Assembly (NCBI GenBank): GCA_016200125.1
Contig: JACQFK010000470.1
Location: 1-11,102, forward strand
Direction of reading: 5' to 3'
Length of the DNA stretch: 11,102 nt
DNA from: Planctomycetota bacterium
Lineage (GTDB): Bacteria > Planctomycetota > MHYJ01 > JACPRB01
Each line of letters starts with the position of its first letter. The first letter of the stretch is position 1. Shown here piece after piece: positions 1 to 7,568 of this stretch. The position numbers were made by a program, and so were the translations under genes. A model generated the notes under the pieces. That model had not been told where the DNA came from. It saw only the letters and a program-made list of their open reading frames with translations, and did no database searches.

Positions 1-69
1 GCTCCCGGCGGCCGGCTCTCTCTTCAGCGAATTCCCTTTACCTCGGAGCGGGCCCGGCGACTAAAGCTG

Positions 70-98
70 TGGAGATCGGGGGAGCTGCCGCGTATAAT
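70..98 (+). promoter_or_regulatory. Putative promoter of the STN-domain gene
   Basis: A perfect -10 hexamer TATAAT lies at 93-98. The hexamer 17 bases upstream (70-75, TGGAGA) matches the -35 consensus TTGACA at four of six positions, so the -35 is weak. Transcription would be expected to start near 105, only about six bases before the ATG at 111. That would cut off most of the Shine-Dalgarno-like GAGGG at 101-105, so the message is either nearly leaderless or starts further upstream. TATA strings are very rare in this GC-rich window, which supports the call. The remaining bases 1-69 show no convincing gene or signal. Confidence 0.5.
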
Positions 99-110
99 AT
101 GAGGGTTGCG

Positions 111-809
111 ATGAAGACGATGCTGACGGCCATCATCCTCGGATGCCTGGCGCTGCCCCTCGCGGCGCAGGAGGGCGGCACCGAGACCAACGACCCGCGC
201 AAGCAGGAAGTCCTCAACAAGCTCAACACGATGCGGGTCAGCGTCGACTTCGCAAATCAGACCCTTGAGGAGGCCGTCGCCTTCCTCCGCGACTTCACGG
301 GCATCAACATCATCGTCGACGCCGAGGTCTACAAGAACCAGTCCGAGGATCAGCTCAAGGTCACCCTCAAGGTCAAGGACCTCCTCCTCAAGTCCGTCCT
401 CAAGCTCGTGCTGAGCTCCCGCGAGCTCACCGCGATGTACAAGGAGGGCGTGGTCCTCATCGTCCCCAAGGGGAAGGTCGACAAGGCCGTGACCCTGCAG
501 CTCTACGACGTCCGCGATCTCCTGGTCAAGATCCAGGACTTCGCCGGACCCAAGGTCGAACTCGTCTCCCCGCAGAAGGGCGGCGGCGGTCCGCTCACCG
601 GCGCGACCTTCTCCCTCGAGGAGCCCCGCTCCACCATCACCGAGGAATTCATCACCGACATGATCAAGCAGAATACGGGCGACAAGAGCTGGGACGAGAA
701 TCCCAACGCCTCCATCACCCTGACCAACGGCGTGCTCGTGGTCTCCCAGTCCAAGCGGGTGCACGAGGAAATCAAGCGCTTCGTGAACCTGCTCCGGCAG
801 TTCAAATAA
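111..809 (+). CDS. Exported STN (secretin/TonB short N-terminal)-like domain protein
   Basis: A 232-residue exported protein of unknown role. Residues 1-19 form a Sec signal peptide (MKTM, then a hydrophobic core ending PLAA), with cleavage likely after A19. An ILGC stretch at 9-12 also resembles a lipobox, so a lipoprotein is possible, especially if translation starts at the ATG at 99. Residues about 43-120 have the STN-like pattern: VSVDFANQTLEEAVAFL, then a GINIIVD strand, then LKVTLKVKD, LLLKSVLKLVL and GVVLIVPK. Residues about 127-232 form a second alpha/beta unit, from LYDVRDLLVKI to a terminal NGVLVVSQSKRVHEEIKRFV. No secretin or TonB channel domain follows, so this is a stand-alone periplasmic module; small proteins of this type are, from memory, common in planctomycetes. 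The start at 111 was chosen for GAGGG at 101-105 and the well-placed signal peptide; ATG 99 and GTG 69 are in frame but poorer. The next gene on the same strand begins 87 bases downstream. Confidence 0.8.
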   Translation: MKTMLTAIILGCLALPLAAQEGGTETNDPRKQEVLNKLNTMRVSVDFANQTLEEAVAFLRDFTGINIIVDAEVYKNQSEDQLKVTLKVKDLLLKSVLKLVLSSRELTAMYKEGVVLIVPKGKVDKAVTLQLYDVRDLLVKIQDFAGPKVELVSPQKGGGGPLTGATFSLEEPRSTITEEFITDMIKQNTGDKSWDENPNASITLTNGVLVVSQSKRVHEEIKRFVNLLRQFK

Positions 810-862
810 ACCGGACGGCGCAAAATACCCGCAACACCCCCGGCTCCCCGCGCGTCCAATAA

Positions 863-888
863 TATAGTAAACTCAAGGCGCGTGGAGG
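863..888 (+). promoter_or_regulatory. Putative -10 element and ribosome binding site of the large propeller gene
   Basis: The 87-base gap after the STN-domain gene contains an AT-rich patch with TATAGT at 863-868, a near-consensus -10. No -35 match is seen at the right distance. Expected transcription start is near 875. GGAGG at 884-888 lies eight bases before GTG 897 and decides that start over the in-frame GTG at 882. No intrinsic terminator is visible in 810-862, so read-through from the upstream gene is also possible. Confidence 0.4.
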
Positions 889-896
889 ATGAGGCT

Positions 897-3800
897 GTGA
901 GGACGTCGTTCCGCTGGCTGGCCGCCGCACTTCTGCTGGCCCCCCTGTTCGCGCGCGCCCAGCAGCCCTCCCAGGACGAGACCATCTACCTCGAGGAAGT
1001 GAAGAAGGACTTCCTCGAGCGCGCGAAGAAGTGCGAGGAGACGCGCGACTGGAAGGGTCTTTTCGATCATTACAAGTTCGCCCTCGTGCGCTACGGCCAG
1101 AGCGTCGTCCAGGTCGCCCCCGACCGCTGGACCAGCGTCCGCGAATACTTCATCGGCCGCATCGCCCGCCTGCCCCGCGAGGCCTTCGAATTCTACCGCT
1201 TCGAGAACGACGGCAAGGCGCGCGCCGCCTTCGAGAAGGCCCGCGAGTCGGGCGTCCGCCGGGACCTCGAGCGCGCCGCCGAAGAGTACTTCTTCGCCAC
1301 GGGCGCCGACCAGGTGATCGACGCGCTCGCCGGCCAGGCCTTCGACGAAGGCCGCGTCGAGGAGGCCCGCGCCTGGTGGAACCGCCTCCTGCGCCTCTAT
1401 CCCGACAGCCGCATCCCGCGCGCCGTCACGGCCGCGCGCGTCGCCAACGCCTGCCGCGTCTCCGAAAATGCGGCCGCCCTCGCGGATCTCCGGAAATACC
1501 TCGCGCAGAACAAGGTCGAGGGCAAGATCTCCATGGGCGGCCGCGCGGTCGAGATCGCAACCTACGTCGACGGCGTGGCCCTCCCCGACCGCGCCGCGGC
1601 CCTCCGCCCGGCGAAGCTGCCCTATGTCCCCGATCCCGAAGACCGCCTCCGCCGGCCCTCGCTCGGCGTGCGCAACGACATCCGGCGCTGGGTCTACGAC
1701 TTCAACGAGGACCGCGCCGAGACCGCGGCCGAAGCCGTCCCCGAGCCGCAGCAGAAGCAGGTGGTGATCCGCGGCGGGTTCCGGGGAAGGGGCGCGTTCC
1801 GCATGGACTCGGGAGGACCGCCGCCGTATCCGGAGTTCCCCCTGGTCCCCGCGTATTCGAAGGTCCGCGGGAAGGAGTACGTCATCTTCACGGACGGCTC
1901 CCGGGTCGTGGCTGTCGATCCCGCCCGCGTGAAGGGGAAGTCCACCACCTCAGGCGTCTACTGGAAGTATCCGTCGGAGAAGGCGATCCCCCGGCCCCAG
2001 CCCGGCGCCACGGGCCAGTTCGGCAGGCCCTACATCGGCGTCACGATCGACGGCGAATACGCCTTCGCCACGATGTATTCGAGCCCCGAGGCCCGCCCCC
2101 GGGAGAACAACCAGCAGAACCAGGATTTCTTCGAGGGCGTCACGGCCGTCAAGTGCCTGCACATCCCGACCGGGAAGCTGGTCTGGGACACGGACCTGTC
2201 GCCCGTCCTCGACGAGTTCAAGGTCGTCTGCAAGGATTTCTTCGAGCGGAATTTCTCCTTCTCCGCGCCGCCGCTCGTCCGCGGCGACCGCCTCTACCTC
2301 GGCATCTGCACGTCGCCGATGGGCGAGCTGGAGAGCCGCGTGGTCTGCCTGGACCGGAAGACCGGCAGGCCCCTCTGGACCACCTTCCTCTCGTCGGTCC
2401 CCGGCCTGCAGAACGGATTCATGAACGGCGTGTCCTTCCTGCCGGCCTACCTGCCGCTGCTCGTGGAGCAGGGCGGCACGCTCTACGTGCAGACGAACCT
2501 CGGCGTGGTGGGGGCGCTCAATCCCGCCAACGGCGCGCTCCAGTGGCTCACGCGCTACCGTCGCGCCGGCCGGCGCATGCAGCCGAACACCGGCATGATG
2601 GAGGCGGCGTTCAAGCGCCCCGCCAACGTCCCGCTGCTCTGGAACGGGATGCTCTTCGTCCTCGCGCAGGACCGCGCGGAGCTCATGGCCTTCGACACGA
2701 CCACCGGCGAGGAGGCCAAGCTTCCTCCGGCGGCCGAGATGCACGTCGATCTCGAGTGGAAGTCCATGCTCCACCTCCTGGGGCCCGTGAACGACGAGCT
2801 CGTGATCGCCGGGGCCTCCAAGTCCTTCGAGCTGCGGCTCCGCGACGACAAGGGCGCCTGCTTCCGGGCGAATTATCTCATCGCCTCGGCCTGCCGCGGG
2901 GCCGGACGCGGCGCCGTGACCGACGACTACGCCTACCTGCCGGTGATGGGCGAGGACGACAACAACCCGCTCGGCGGCCTGGGCATCTACGACGTGCGGA
3001 CCTGGAAGGTCGTGGAGCGGCCCTCCTGGAAGGAGCCCAACGAGTTCGGAAACCTCCTGGTGGCGGGGAACTACCTCGTGGTCGCCACGAACCGGATCTC
3101 CGTCTACACGGACGTCGAGACGCTGCGGAACCAGTACGCCCGCCGCCTGGGGCAGAGCCCGCCCCATGCCGAGTCCCTCCTCGAGTACGGCGACACGATG
3201 CGGGAGAACGACCGCCTCGGCGACGCCGGCGAGGCTTATCTCGCCTTCATCCGCGCGGTGGAGGGCGACCCGGCCCAGGCCGAGGTCTCCCGCAAGGTCC
3301 GGCGCGAGCTCCACGGCATCTTCATCAAGCAGGGCTACGATGCCGCGAAGCGGGGCGAGGAGGGGGCCCGCCAGGTCGCCGAGGCGACGAAGCAGGTCCA
3401 GGACGCCCTGAAGGCGCGCGACGAGGCGGAGAAGAAGAACGACCCCGCCGCCCTGCAGGCCGCCCTCCGCGTCCTCGCGGCCGCGGAGTCCGCCAAGCGC
3501 TCCGCCGAGGCCGTCCGGAAGACCGACGCGGAAAAGGCGCTGGAGTGCTACGGCTTCGCCAAGCAGTTCGCCTGGGACCATGACTCGGAGGCCGAGGCGG
3601 TCAAGAAGCTCGCCGGGACCTACGAAGGCCTCGGACTCTGGAAGGAGGCGGTGGCCCAGTACCAGGAACTGATCCAGAAGGGCCGCAAGCTCTTCCATCG
3701 CGAACGCGAGGACGTGACCAAGCTCTGGGACCATGCCGCGCGCCGCATCGACGAGATCGTTTCGAAGGCCCCCGGCGCCTACGCCGACGTCGAGCAGAAG

Positions 3801-5939
3801 GCCGCCGACGCCCTCAAGAAGGTCAAGGAGGACAGCGTCGACGGCCTGCGCGACGTCATGGACCGTTTCCCGAACTCGAAGGCCGCGCGAGAGGCCTTCA
3901 ACAAGATGCGCGACACCCTGCTCAAGCAGGGCCGCCTCGACAAGCTCCGCGCCCTCTACGGCGACTTCCAGGACCGTTTCAAGCTCAAGCTCAACTTCGA
4001 CGCCTACAAGGAGCTGCTCGAACTCCTCGAGAAGCTGGGAGACCTCGACCGGCTGAAGTTCGAGCTGGCCCGCTTCGCCGAGCGCTTCCCCGGGGAATCC
4101 ATCACGAAAGACGGCGCCGATGAGCCGGTGAAGGACTATGTCGAGCGCCGGCTCGCCGAGATCGCGCGCCAGCCCCGCGCCTCCACGGAGCTGAAGGGCC
4201 CGCTGCGGCCGCTGGGGGAGCTCGAGGCCGTCAAGCCCTCGTTTGATCCGCAGGGCGTGGCCCTGGGCCACCAGCCCCTCTGCCCGCTCGGCGTGGAGCC
4301 CGGGGATCTCGGCGCCGACCGCGAACTGTTCAAGCGCGGCTCGTCCATCGAGCTCTGGGACCTGAAGGCGAAGAAGCGCCTCTGGGTGCGCCCCCATCCC
4401 GGCGCCTGGCTCGGCGCCCTGTACGGCGACGCCCCGCAGGGCGTCCTGATCAACATCCCGAAGCAGGGTTCCCCGGCAGAGAAGGCGGGCCTCAAGAAGG
4501 ACGACCTGCTCCTCTCGATCGACGGCGTCGCGGTGCGCTCGTCCAATCTCGGCGAGGTCGTCTCGAGTTTCGCGCCGGGCGCCTCGGTGGAACTGGTCTA
4601 CCGCCGCGCGGGGGCGGAACTCCGGTCGCGCACGACCCTGGCGGCGGCGCCCCCGGAATACCGGCCGGCCGTGGTCGGCGCGTCGTTCACGCGGGAAGGC
4701 TCGCTCGCCGTCGCCTGGGAGGACCTGCTCGCATCGATCGACCTCGCCACGGGCGACGTCCAGTGGATCTTCCGGGTCTCGCGCGACCGCTTCCTCTTCC
4801 ACGATTTCCACGCGACCGAGGGCCGCCTGTACCTGTACGAGGCGGTCCGGAGCGACCGCAGCTCGGATCCGATGCGGATGCCCTCTCCCGGCACCCCGGT
4901 GCTGTTCAAGCCCGAGGAGGCCCATCACCTCCTGTTCTGCCTGAGCGACTTCACCGGCGAGGTGCTCTGGGCGCGCAAGTTCTCCTTCGATCCCGTGAAC
5001 CCCTTTCAGGAGTACCGGGTCGAGTTCATGGGCCGCTATCTCGCCGACCACGTGAGCCTGCTCCACATGAACTCGCGCTCCGGCGCCTACGAGTGGGCCC
5101 TCTGGCTCATCCCCGCCCAGGCGGGGGCGAGATCCGAGACCGGCGCGCTCCGGGAGCCGCAGAAGCGCCCCCTGATCGGGCAGAAGCTGGCCCACGCGGT
5201 CGACGAGGAAGGCGGCATCTTCTACTACGTCGCCGACGTGCCGGAGCGGCGCGACCGCACCCTCTACAGCCTCAATCTCAACCCCGCCCGCCAGAACTTC
5301 AAGCCGGTCGAGATCGCGCTGCAGCAGAAATACATGCCGCAGAACTTCAACTACAGCGTCTGTTCGCTCGCGGCGGACCGCGAGTTCCTGGCGCTCGTCG
5401 TGTCCCCCCCGCAGCCGGGCAACGAGCACCGCATCTGGGTCTGGAAGACCGCCGACCTCAAGGACCGGGCGCTGACGCTGCTGGAGGGCCGGACGCTTCC
5501 CGTGAACCGTCCGTCCGGCCTGGGCATCGGGGCGGACGGGATGCTTTATGTCTACAATGTCCCGCGCGAGAAGACGGCGGGCGTCGCGACCGGCCGCGCC
5601 TACGTCACGGCCTTCCGGCTCAAGGCCCCCGCGGGCGTGGATCCCGTGGCCTGGGATGCGAAGGCGCCGTTCATGAACGACACGACGACGGCGACCATGA
5701 TCCACAATGCCGGGAGTTTTGAAGTGCTCGCAACCCCGCAGGCCACCCCCACGGGGGAGTCGGGCGAGAAGCCCGCGGTGGTCGTCTACGACCGCCAGGC
5801 CGACGGGTACGTGCGTCTGGACCGCGCGGACCTGGTGCGCCCCTCCGACACGCCCGGCGAGTTCAGTCCTCCGGCGTTGGCCTGGCGGGGAAGGCTCTAC
5901 GTCATGTCGACCAAGGCGCTGGAGATCTTCGGCGACTAG
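897..5939 (+). CDS. Giant exported protein: helical repeats, two PQQ-like beta-propellers and a PDZ domain
   Basis: A 1680-residue secreted or periplasmic protein of unknown function. Residues 1-21 are a signal peptide ending FARA (cleavage after A21). Residues about 25-290 are helical and TPR-like, including an LPREAFEFYR stretch. An RGG-like linker (RGGFRGRGAFR) follows at 292-302. Residues about 311-745 form a PQQ-like propeller with roughly eight blades; typical blade ends are TGKLVWDTDL, TGRPLWTTFL and NGALQWLTRY. Residues about 746-1090 are helical, rich in Ala, Lys and Glu, with a TPR-like unit (AGTYEGLGLWKEAVAQYQEL). A blade-like SSIELWDLKAKKRLWV at 1149-1164 is followed by a PDZ domain at about 1171-1250 (GSPAEKAGLKKDDLLLSIDG), and then by about seven more blades to the C-terminus, including TGDVQWIFRV and TGEVLWARKF. 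It probably acts as a scaffold or binding protein at the envelope. No catalytic residues were recognised; the propellers need not bind PQQ, since the fold is shared with BamB-like scaffolds. GTG 897 is preferred over GTG 882 because of GGAGG at 884-888. The frame is intact throughout. Confidence 0.85.
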   Translation: MRTSFRWLAAALLLAPLFARAQQPSQDETIYLEEVKKDFLERAKKCEETRDWKGLFDHYKFALVRYGQSVVQVAPDRWTSVREYFIGRIARLPREAFEFYRFENDGKARAAFEKARESGVRRDLERAAEEYFFATGADQVIDALAGQAFDEGRVEEARAWWNRLLRLYPDSRIPRAVTAARVANACRVSENAAALADLRKYLAQNKVEGKISMGGRAVEIATYVDGVALPDRAAALRPAKLPYVPDPEDRLRRPSLGVRNDIRRWVYDFNEDRAETAAEAVPEPQQKQVVIRGGFRGRGAFRMDSGGPPPYPEFPLVPAYSKVRGKEYVIFTDGSRVVAVDPARVKGKSTTSGVYWKYPSEKAIPRPQPGATGQFGRPYIGVTIDGEYAFATMYSSPEARPRENNQQNQDFFEGVTAVKCLHIPTGKLVWDTDLSPVLDEFKVVCKDFFERNFSFSAPPLVRGDRLYLGICTSPMGELESRVVCLDRKTGRPLWTTFLSSVPGLQNGFMNGVSFLPAYLPLLVEQGGTLYVQTNLGVVGALNPANGALQWLTRYRRAGRRMQPNTGMMEAAFKRPANVPLLWNGMLFVLAQDRAELMAFDTTTGEEAKLPPAAEMHVDLEWKSMLHLLGPVNDELVIAGASKSFELRLRDDKGACFRANYLIASACRGAGRGAVTDDYAYLPVMGEDDNNPLGGLGIYDVRTWKVVERPSWKEPNEFGNLLVAGNYLVVATNRISVYTDVETLRNQYARRLGQSPPHAESLLEYGDTMRENDRLGDAGEAYLAFIRAVEGDPAQAEVSRKVRRELHGIFIKQGYDAAKRGEEGARQVAEATKQVQDALKARDEAEKKNDPAALQAALRVLAAAESAKRSAEAVRKTDAEKALECYGFAKQFAWDHDSEAEAVKKLAGTYEGLGLWKEAVAQYQELIQKGRKLFHREREDVTKLWDHAARRIDEIVSKAPGAYADVEQKAADALKKVKEDSVDGLRDVMDRFPNSKAAREAFNKMRDTLLKQGRLDKLRALYGDFQDRFKLKLNFDAYKELLELLEKLGDLDRLKFELARFAERFPGESITKDGADEPVKDYVERRLAEIARQPRASTELKGPLRPLGELEAVKPSFDPQGVALGHQPLCPLGVEPGDLGADRELFKRGSSIELWDLKAKKRLWVRPHPGAWLGALYGDAPQGVLINIPKQGSPAEKAGLKKDDLLLSIDGVAVRSSNLGEVVSSFAPGASVELVYRRAGAELRSRTTLAAAPPEYRPAVVGASFTREGSLAVAWEDLLASIDLATGDVQWIFRVSRDRFLFHDFHATEGRLYLYEAVRSDRSSDPMRMPSPGTPVLFKPEEAHHLLFCLSDFTGEVLWARKFSFDPVNPFQEYRVEFMGRYLADHVSLLHMNSRSGAYEWALWLIPAQAGARSETGALREPQKRPLIGQKLAHAVDEEGGIFYYVADVPERRDRTLYSLNLNPARQNFKPVEIALQQKYMPQNFNYSVCSLAADREFLALVVSPPQPGNEHRIWVWKTADLKDRALTLLEGRTLPVNRPSGLGIGADGMLYVYNVPREKTAGVATGRAYVTAFRLKAPAGVDPVAWDAKAPFMNDTTTATMIHNAGSFEVLATPQATPTGESGEKPAVVVYDRQADGYVRLDRADLVRPSDTPGEFSPPALAWRGRLYVMSTKALEIFGD

Positions 5940-5956
5940 ACCGGCAAGCGCCGGTC
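5939..5956. terminator. Hairpin between convergent genes, possible bidirectional terminator
   Basis: GACCGGC at 5939-5945 pairs perfectly with GCCGGTC at 5950-5956 around an AAGC loop, giving a seven-base-pair GC-rich stem. It occupies the whole space between two convergent genes. The last base of the propeller gene's TAG and the first two bases of the TCA that encodes the mlaD stop both lie in the stem. No T-rich tract follows on either strand, so it is not a classical intrinsic terminator. Position and symmetry suggest a 3'-end or transcript-separating role. Confidence 0.45.
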
Positions 5957-7568
5957 AGCGCGCCGCTCCGAGAAGCCCCACGAGCGTCCGGATGTCCTCG
6001 TCCGGCCATTCGACCGAGAGGCCCACGACGAGCTCGCGATCCCTGTTGCCGATCCGGTTGATGCCCGCCGTCAGCTGGATGGTGCTCAGCAGGGTTTCCA
6101 GCCAGGTCTCCTTACGGATCCACAGCGGCGCCCGGAGGTAGGCGCGGAGGAGCGGACCGGCGATCTGCTCGTCGATGTCCTCGCGCGCCACGCTGTTGTA
6201 GGCGTCCCGCGCCTCGAACGTGAACTGGACGGGGTAGGAGAAGAATCCCCAGTCGTTCCAGGTGAAATCGACGCCGCCGCCCGGCTTGCCCTCCAGGTAG
6301 CCGGCCCGCACCGTGAGGTGGCGGTCGAAGAGCCAGGGGGCGCGGTAGGCGAGCATGAACTCCGGTTTGAAGACGGCGGCGTTCTCGAAGTCCTTGATCT
6401 GCTTGTCGAACAGGATGGAGCCCTCGCGGTTCAGACCGAGGATCGCGCCGCCCGCGTAGATGTACTTGTTCTCGTCCGGTGCGATGCGGACGCCGATCTT
6501 CGTGATGCTCAGGTCGGTGCCCTGGTAGCTCTTGTAGTCGGCGGCGAGCTCGAGGACCGCCCGGGAGGCCCGCCCGAAGAACTTGTCGATGTCCTCCAGG
6601 CTCCTCATCGCCTGCTGGTAGAGTTCGTCGTCCTGCAGCAGCTTGCCGACGGATCCCTCGCCGGTCTCGAGCTTGGTGCCGATGTTCCGGATCGATTCGC
6701 TGGCCCGCTCGACGTTTTCGATGGTCGTCTTGAGCTTCTCGCCCATCTCCTTGTCGTTCACCATCTTGCCCAGCGCGCCGTCGCCCTTCTTGACGGAGTC
6801 GGTGATCTCCTTGAGGTTCTTGCTCGTCTCCTCCACGTTGGTGATGATCCGGTCGAGCTTCTCCGTCATCTTCTTGTCGTTGAGGGCCATGCCCAGGGGG
6901 CCGGCCGCGTTGTCCAGCTTGTCGGTCAGCTTGTCGGTGAGCTTCTTGAGGTTATCGCTGATGTTGTCGCCGACCTTCTTGATCTCCCCCCGGACCTCGG
7001 TGATGGAATGCCGCGCCTCCTTGATCGTGTCGACCGCCTCCTTGTGGAGTTCGTCGCTCTTGAAGAGCTTGCCCACGGAGCCCTGCCCGTCCTTGATCGA
7101 TTGCGACACATCCTTGAGGTTCGTGATCAGTTGTTTGAGATTCTCCCGGTTCTCGCTCGCGAGGTCCCCGACCTCCTCCAGCCCCGGCCGCGGCTTGCCG
7201 GCCAGTTCCTCGGTCAGCACTTTCGGAGTGCCGCGCGACCCGCGGCGGATCGAGATGATGTTGCCGCCGAGCACGGACGAGGATTCGACGAAGATCTCCG
7301 AGTCCTTGTACAGGACGACCGGCTCGTTGAGCTTCACGACCACCCGCACGCCCGATTGCGGGTGGAGCGCCACCTCGTCGACCCGCCCGAACAGGATCCC
7401 GTCGACGCGGACGTCGCTGCCCGGCCGGAGCCCCTGGGCCCGCTCGAAATGGAGGTTCAGCTTGACCGGATGGCCGAAGAGGCTCACGTTCTTGACCAGC
7501 AGGGTCCCGAACCCCAGGACGACCAGGGCGATGAAGAAGATGAATCCCAGCCACATGCCTCGGTTCAT
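5955..7568 (-). CDS. mlaD: MlaD-type MCE lipid-transport protein with long coiled coil and beta-rich C-terminus
   Basis: Substrate-binding MCE subunit of an ABC-type phospholipid transporter, 537 residues against about 180 for E. coli MlaD. Residues 6-25 form one inner-membrane helix. Residues about 33-110 are the MCE domain (VKLNLHFERAQGLRPGSDVR, GILFGRV, SSVLGGNIISI), which in the family assembles into a hexameric ring. Residues about 130-340 are predicted coiled coil, interrupted by glycine-turn motifs (see the repeat entry). Residues about 341-537 look like alternating beta strands, with Gly and aromatic residues as in outer-membrane barrels (LTVRAGYLEG, GGVDFTW, VQFTFEARDAY, ending VVGLSVEWPDEDIRTLVGLL). 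This C-terminus resembles that of other long MCE proteins I recall from Gram-negative bacteria. The start overlaps the mlaF stop as ATGA, with GAGG eight bases upstream, so translation is probably coupled. The MCE call is firm; the barrel is inference. Confidence 0.88.
   Translation of the reverse strand: MNRGMWLGFIFFIALVVLGFGTLLVKNVSLFGHPVKLNLHFERAQGLRPGSDVRVDGILFGRVDEVALHPQSGVRVVVKLNEPVVLYKDSEIFVESSSVLGGNIISIRRGSRGTPKVLTEELAGKPRPGLEEVGDLASENRENLKQLITNLKDVSQSIKDGQGSVGKLFKSDELHKEAVDTIKEARHSITEVRGEIKKVGDNISDNLKKLTDKLTDKLDNAAGPLGMALNDKKMTEKLDRIITNVEETSKNLKEITDSVKKGDGALGKMVNDKEMGEKLKTTIENVERASESIRNIGTKLETGEGSVGKLLQDDELYQQAMRSLEDIDKFFGRASRAVLELAADYKSYQGTDLSITKIGVRIAPDENKYIYAGGAILGLNREGSILFDKQIKDFENAAVFKPEFMLAYRAPWLFDRHLTVRAGYLEGKPGGGVDFTWNDWGFFSYPVQFTFEARDAYNSVAREDIDEQIAGPLLRAYLRAPLWIRKETWLETLLSTIQLTAGINRIGNRDRELVVGLSVEWPDEDIRTLVGLLGAAR
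6630..7088 (-). repeat. Glycine-turn repeats in the coiled-coil region of the MCE protein
   Basis: Coding-level repeat. Three clear copies of GxG[SA][VL]GK[LM] followed by an acidic stretch occur at residues 161-172 (GQGSVGKLFKSD), 262-272 (GDGALGKMVND) and 303-313 (GEGSVGKLLQDD). A degenerate copy lies at 222-231 (AGPLGMALND). Copies two to four are about 40 residues apart, and the first is about 61 residues before the second. Each is followed by a helix such as EMGEKLKTTIENVE. The repeats are diverged at DNA level, which argues for old duplication rather than slippage. Confidence 0.65.

Noticed and set aside
2..64. Possible C-terminal end of an upstream plus-strand gene, with an in-frame TAA at 62-64.
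   Set aside because: About 20 codons with no recognisable motif, and two other frames are also open here; too short to support.
69..110. GTG 69 or ATG 99 as the start of the STN-domain gene.
   Set aside because: Both put extra residues before a well-formed signal peptide, and neither has a well-spaced ribosome binding site. ATG 99 stays a minor alternative because it would lengthen a possible lipoprotein signal.
24..764. A minus-strand frame opposite the STN-domain gene.
   Set aside because: Asp/Leu/Gly/Glu/Val-rich shadow with no recognisable domain; the plus strand has a signal peptide and STN pattern.
810..862. Terminator after the STN-domain gene.
   Set aside because: The stretch is C-rich with no stem-loop of useful length and no T tract.
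882..896. GTG 882 as the start of the large propeller gene.
   Set aside because: It would place the GGAGG ribosome binding site inside the coding region and add an acidic stretch (EDEA) before the signal peptide; GTG 897 has correct spacing and a normal signal peptide. A leaderless start at 882 cannot be fully excluded.
1031..3583. An 850-codon plus-strand frame overlapping the large gene.
   Set aside because: The translation is almost all Arg, Pro, Gly and Ala, typical of a shifted frame of GC-rich DNA.
1950..5705. A 1251-codon open frame on the minus strand, antisense to the large propeller gene.
   Set aside because: Its translation is low-complexity (Leu, Gly, Arg, Glu, Val, Asp rich) with no domain or signal. 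Long antisense frames are expected opposite GC-rich genes with strong third-position bias. The plus-strand frame has clear domains throughout.
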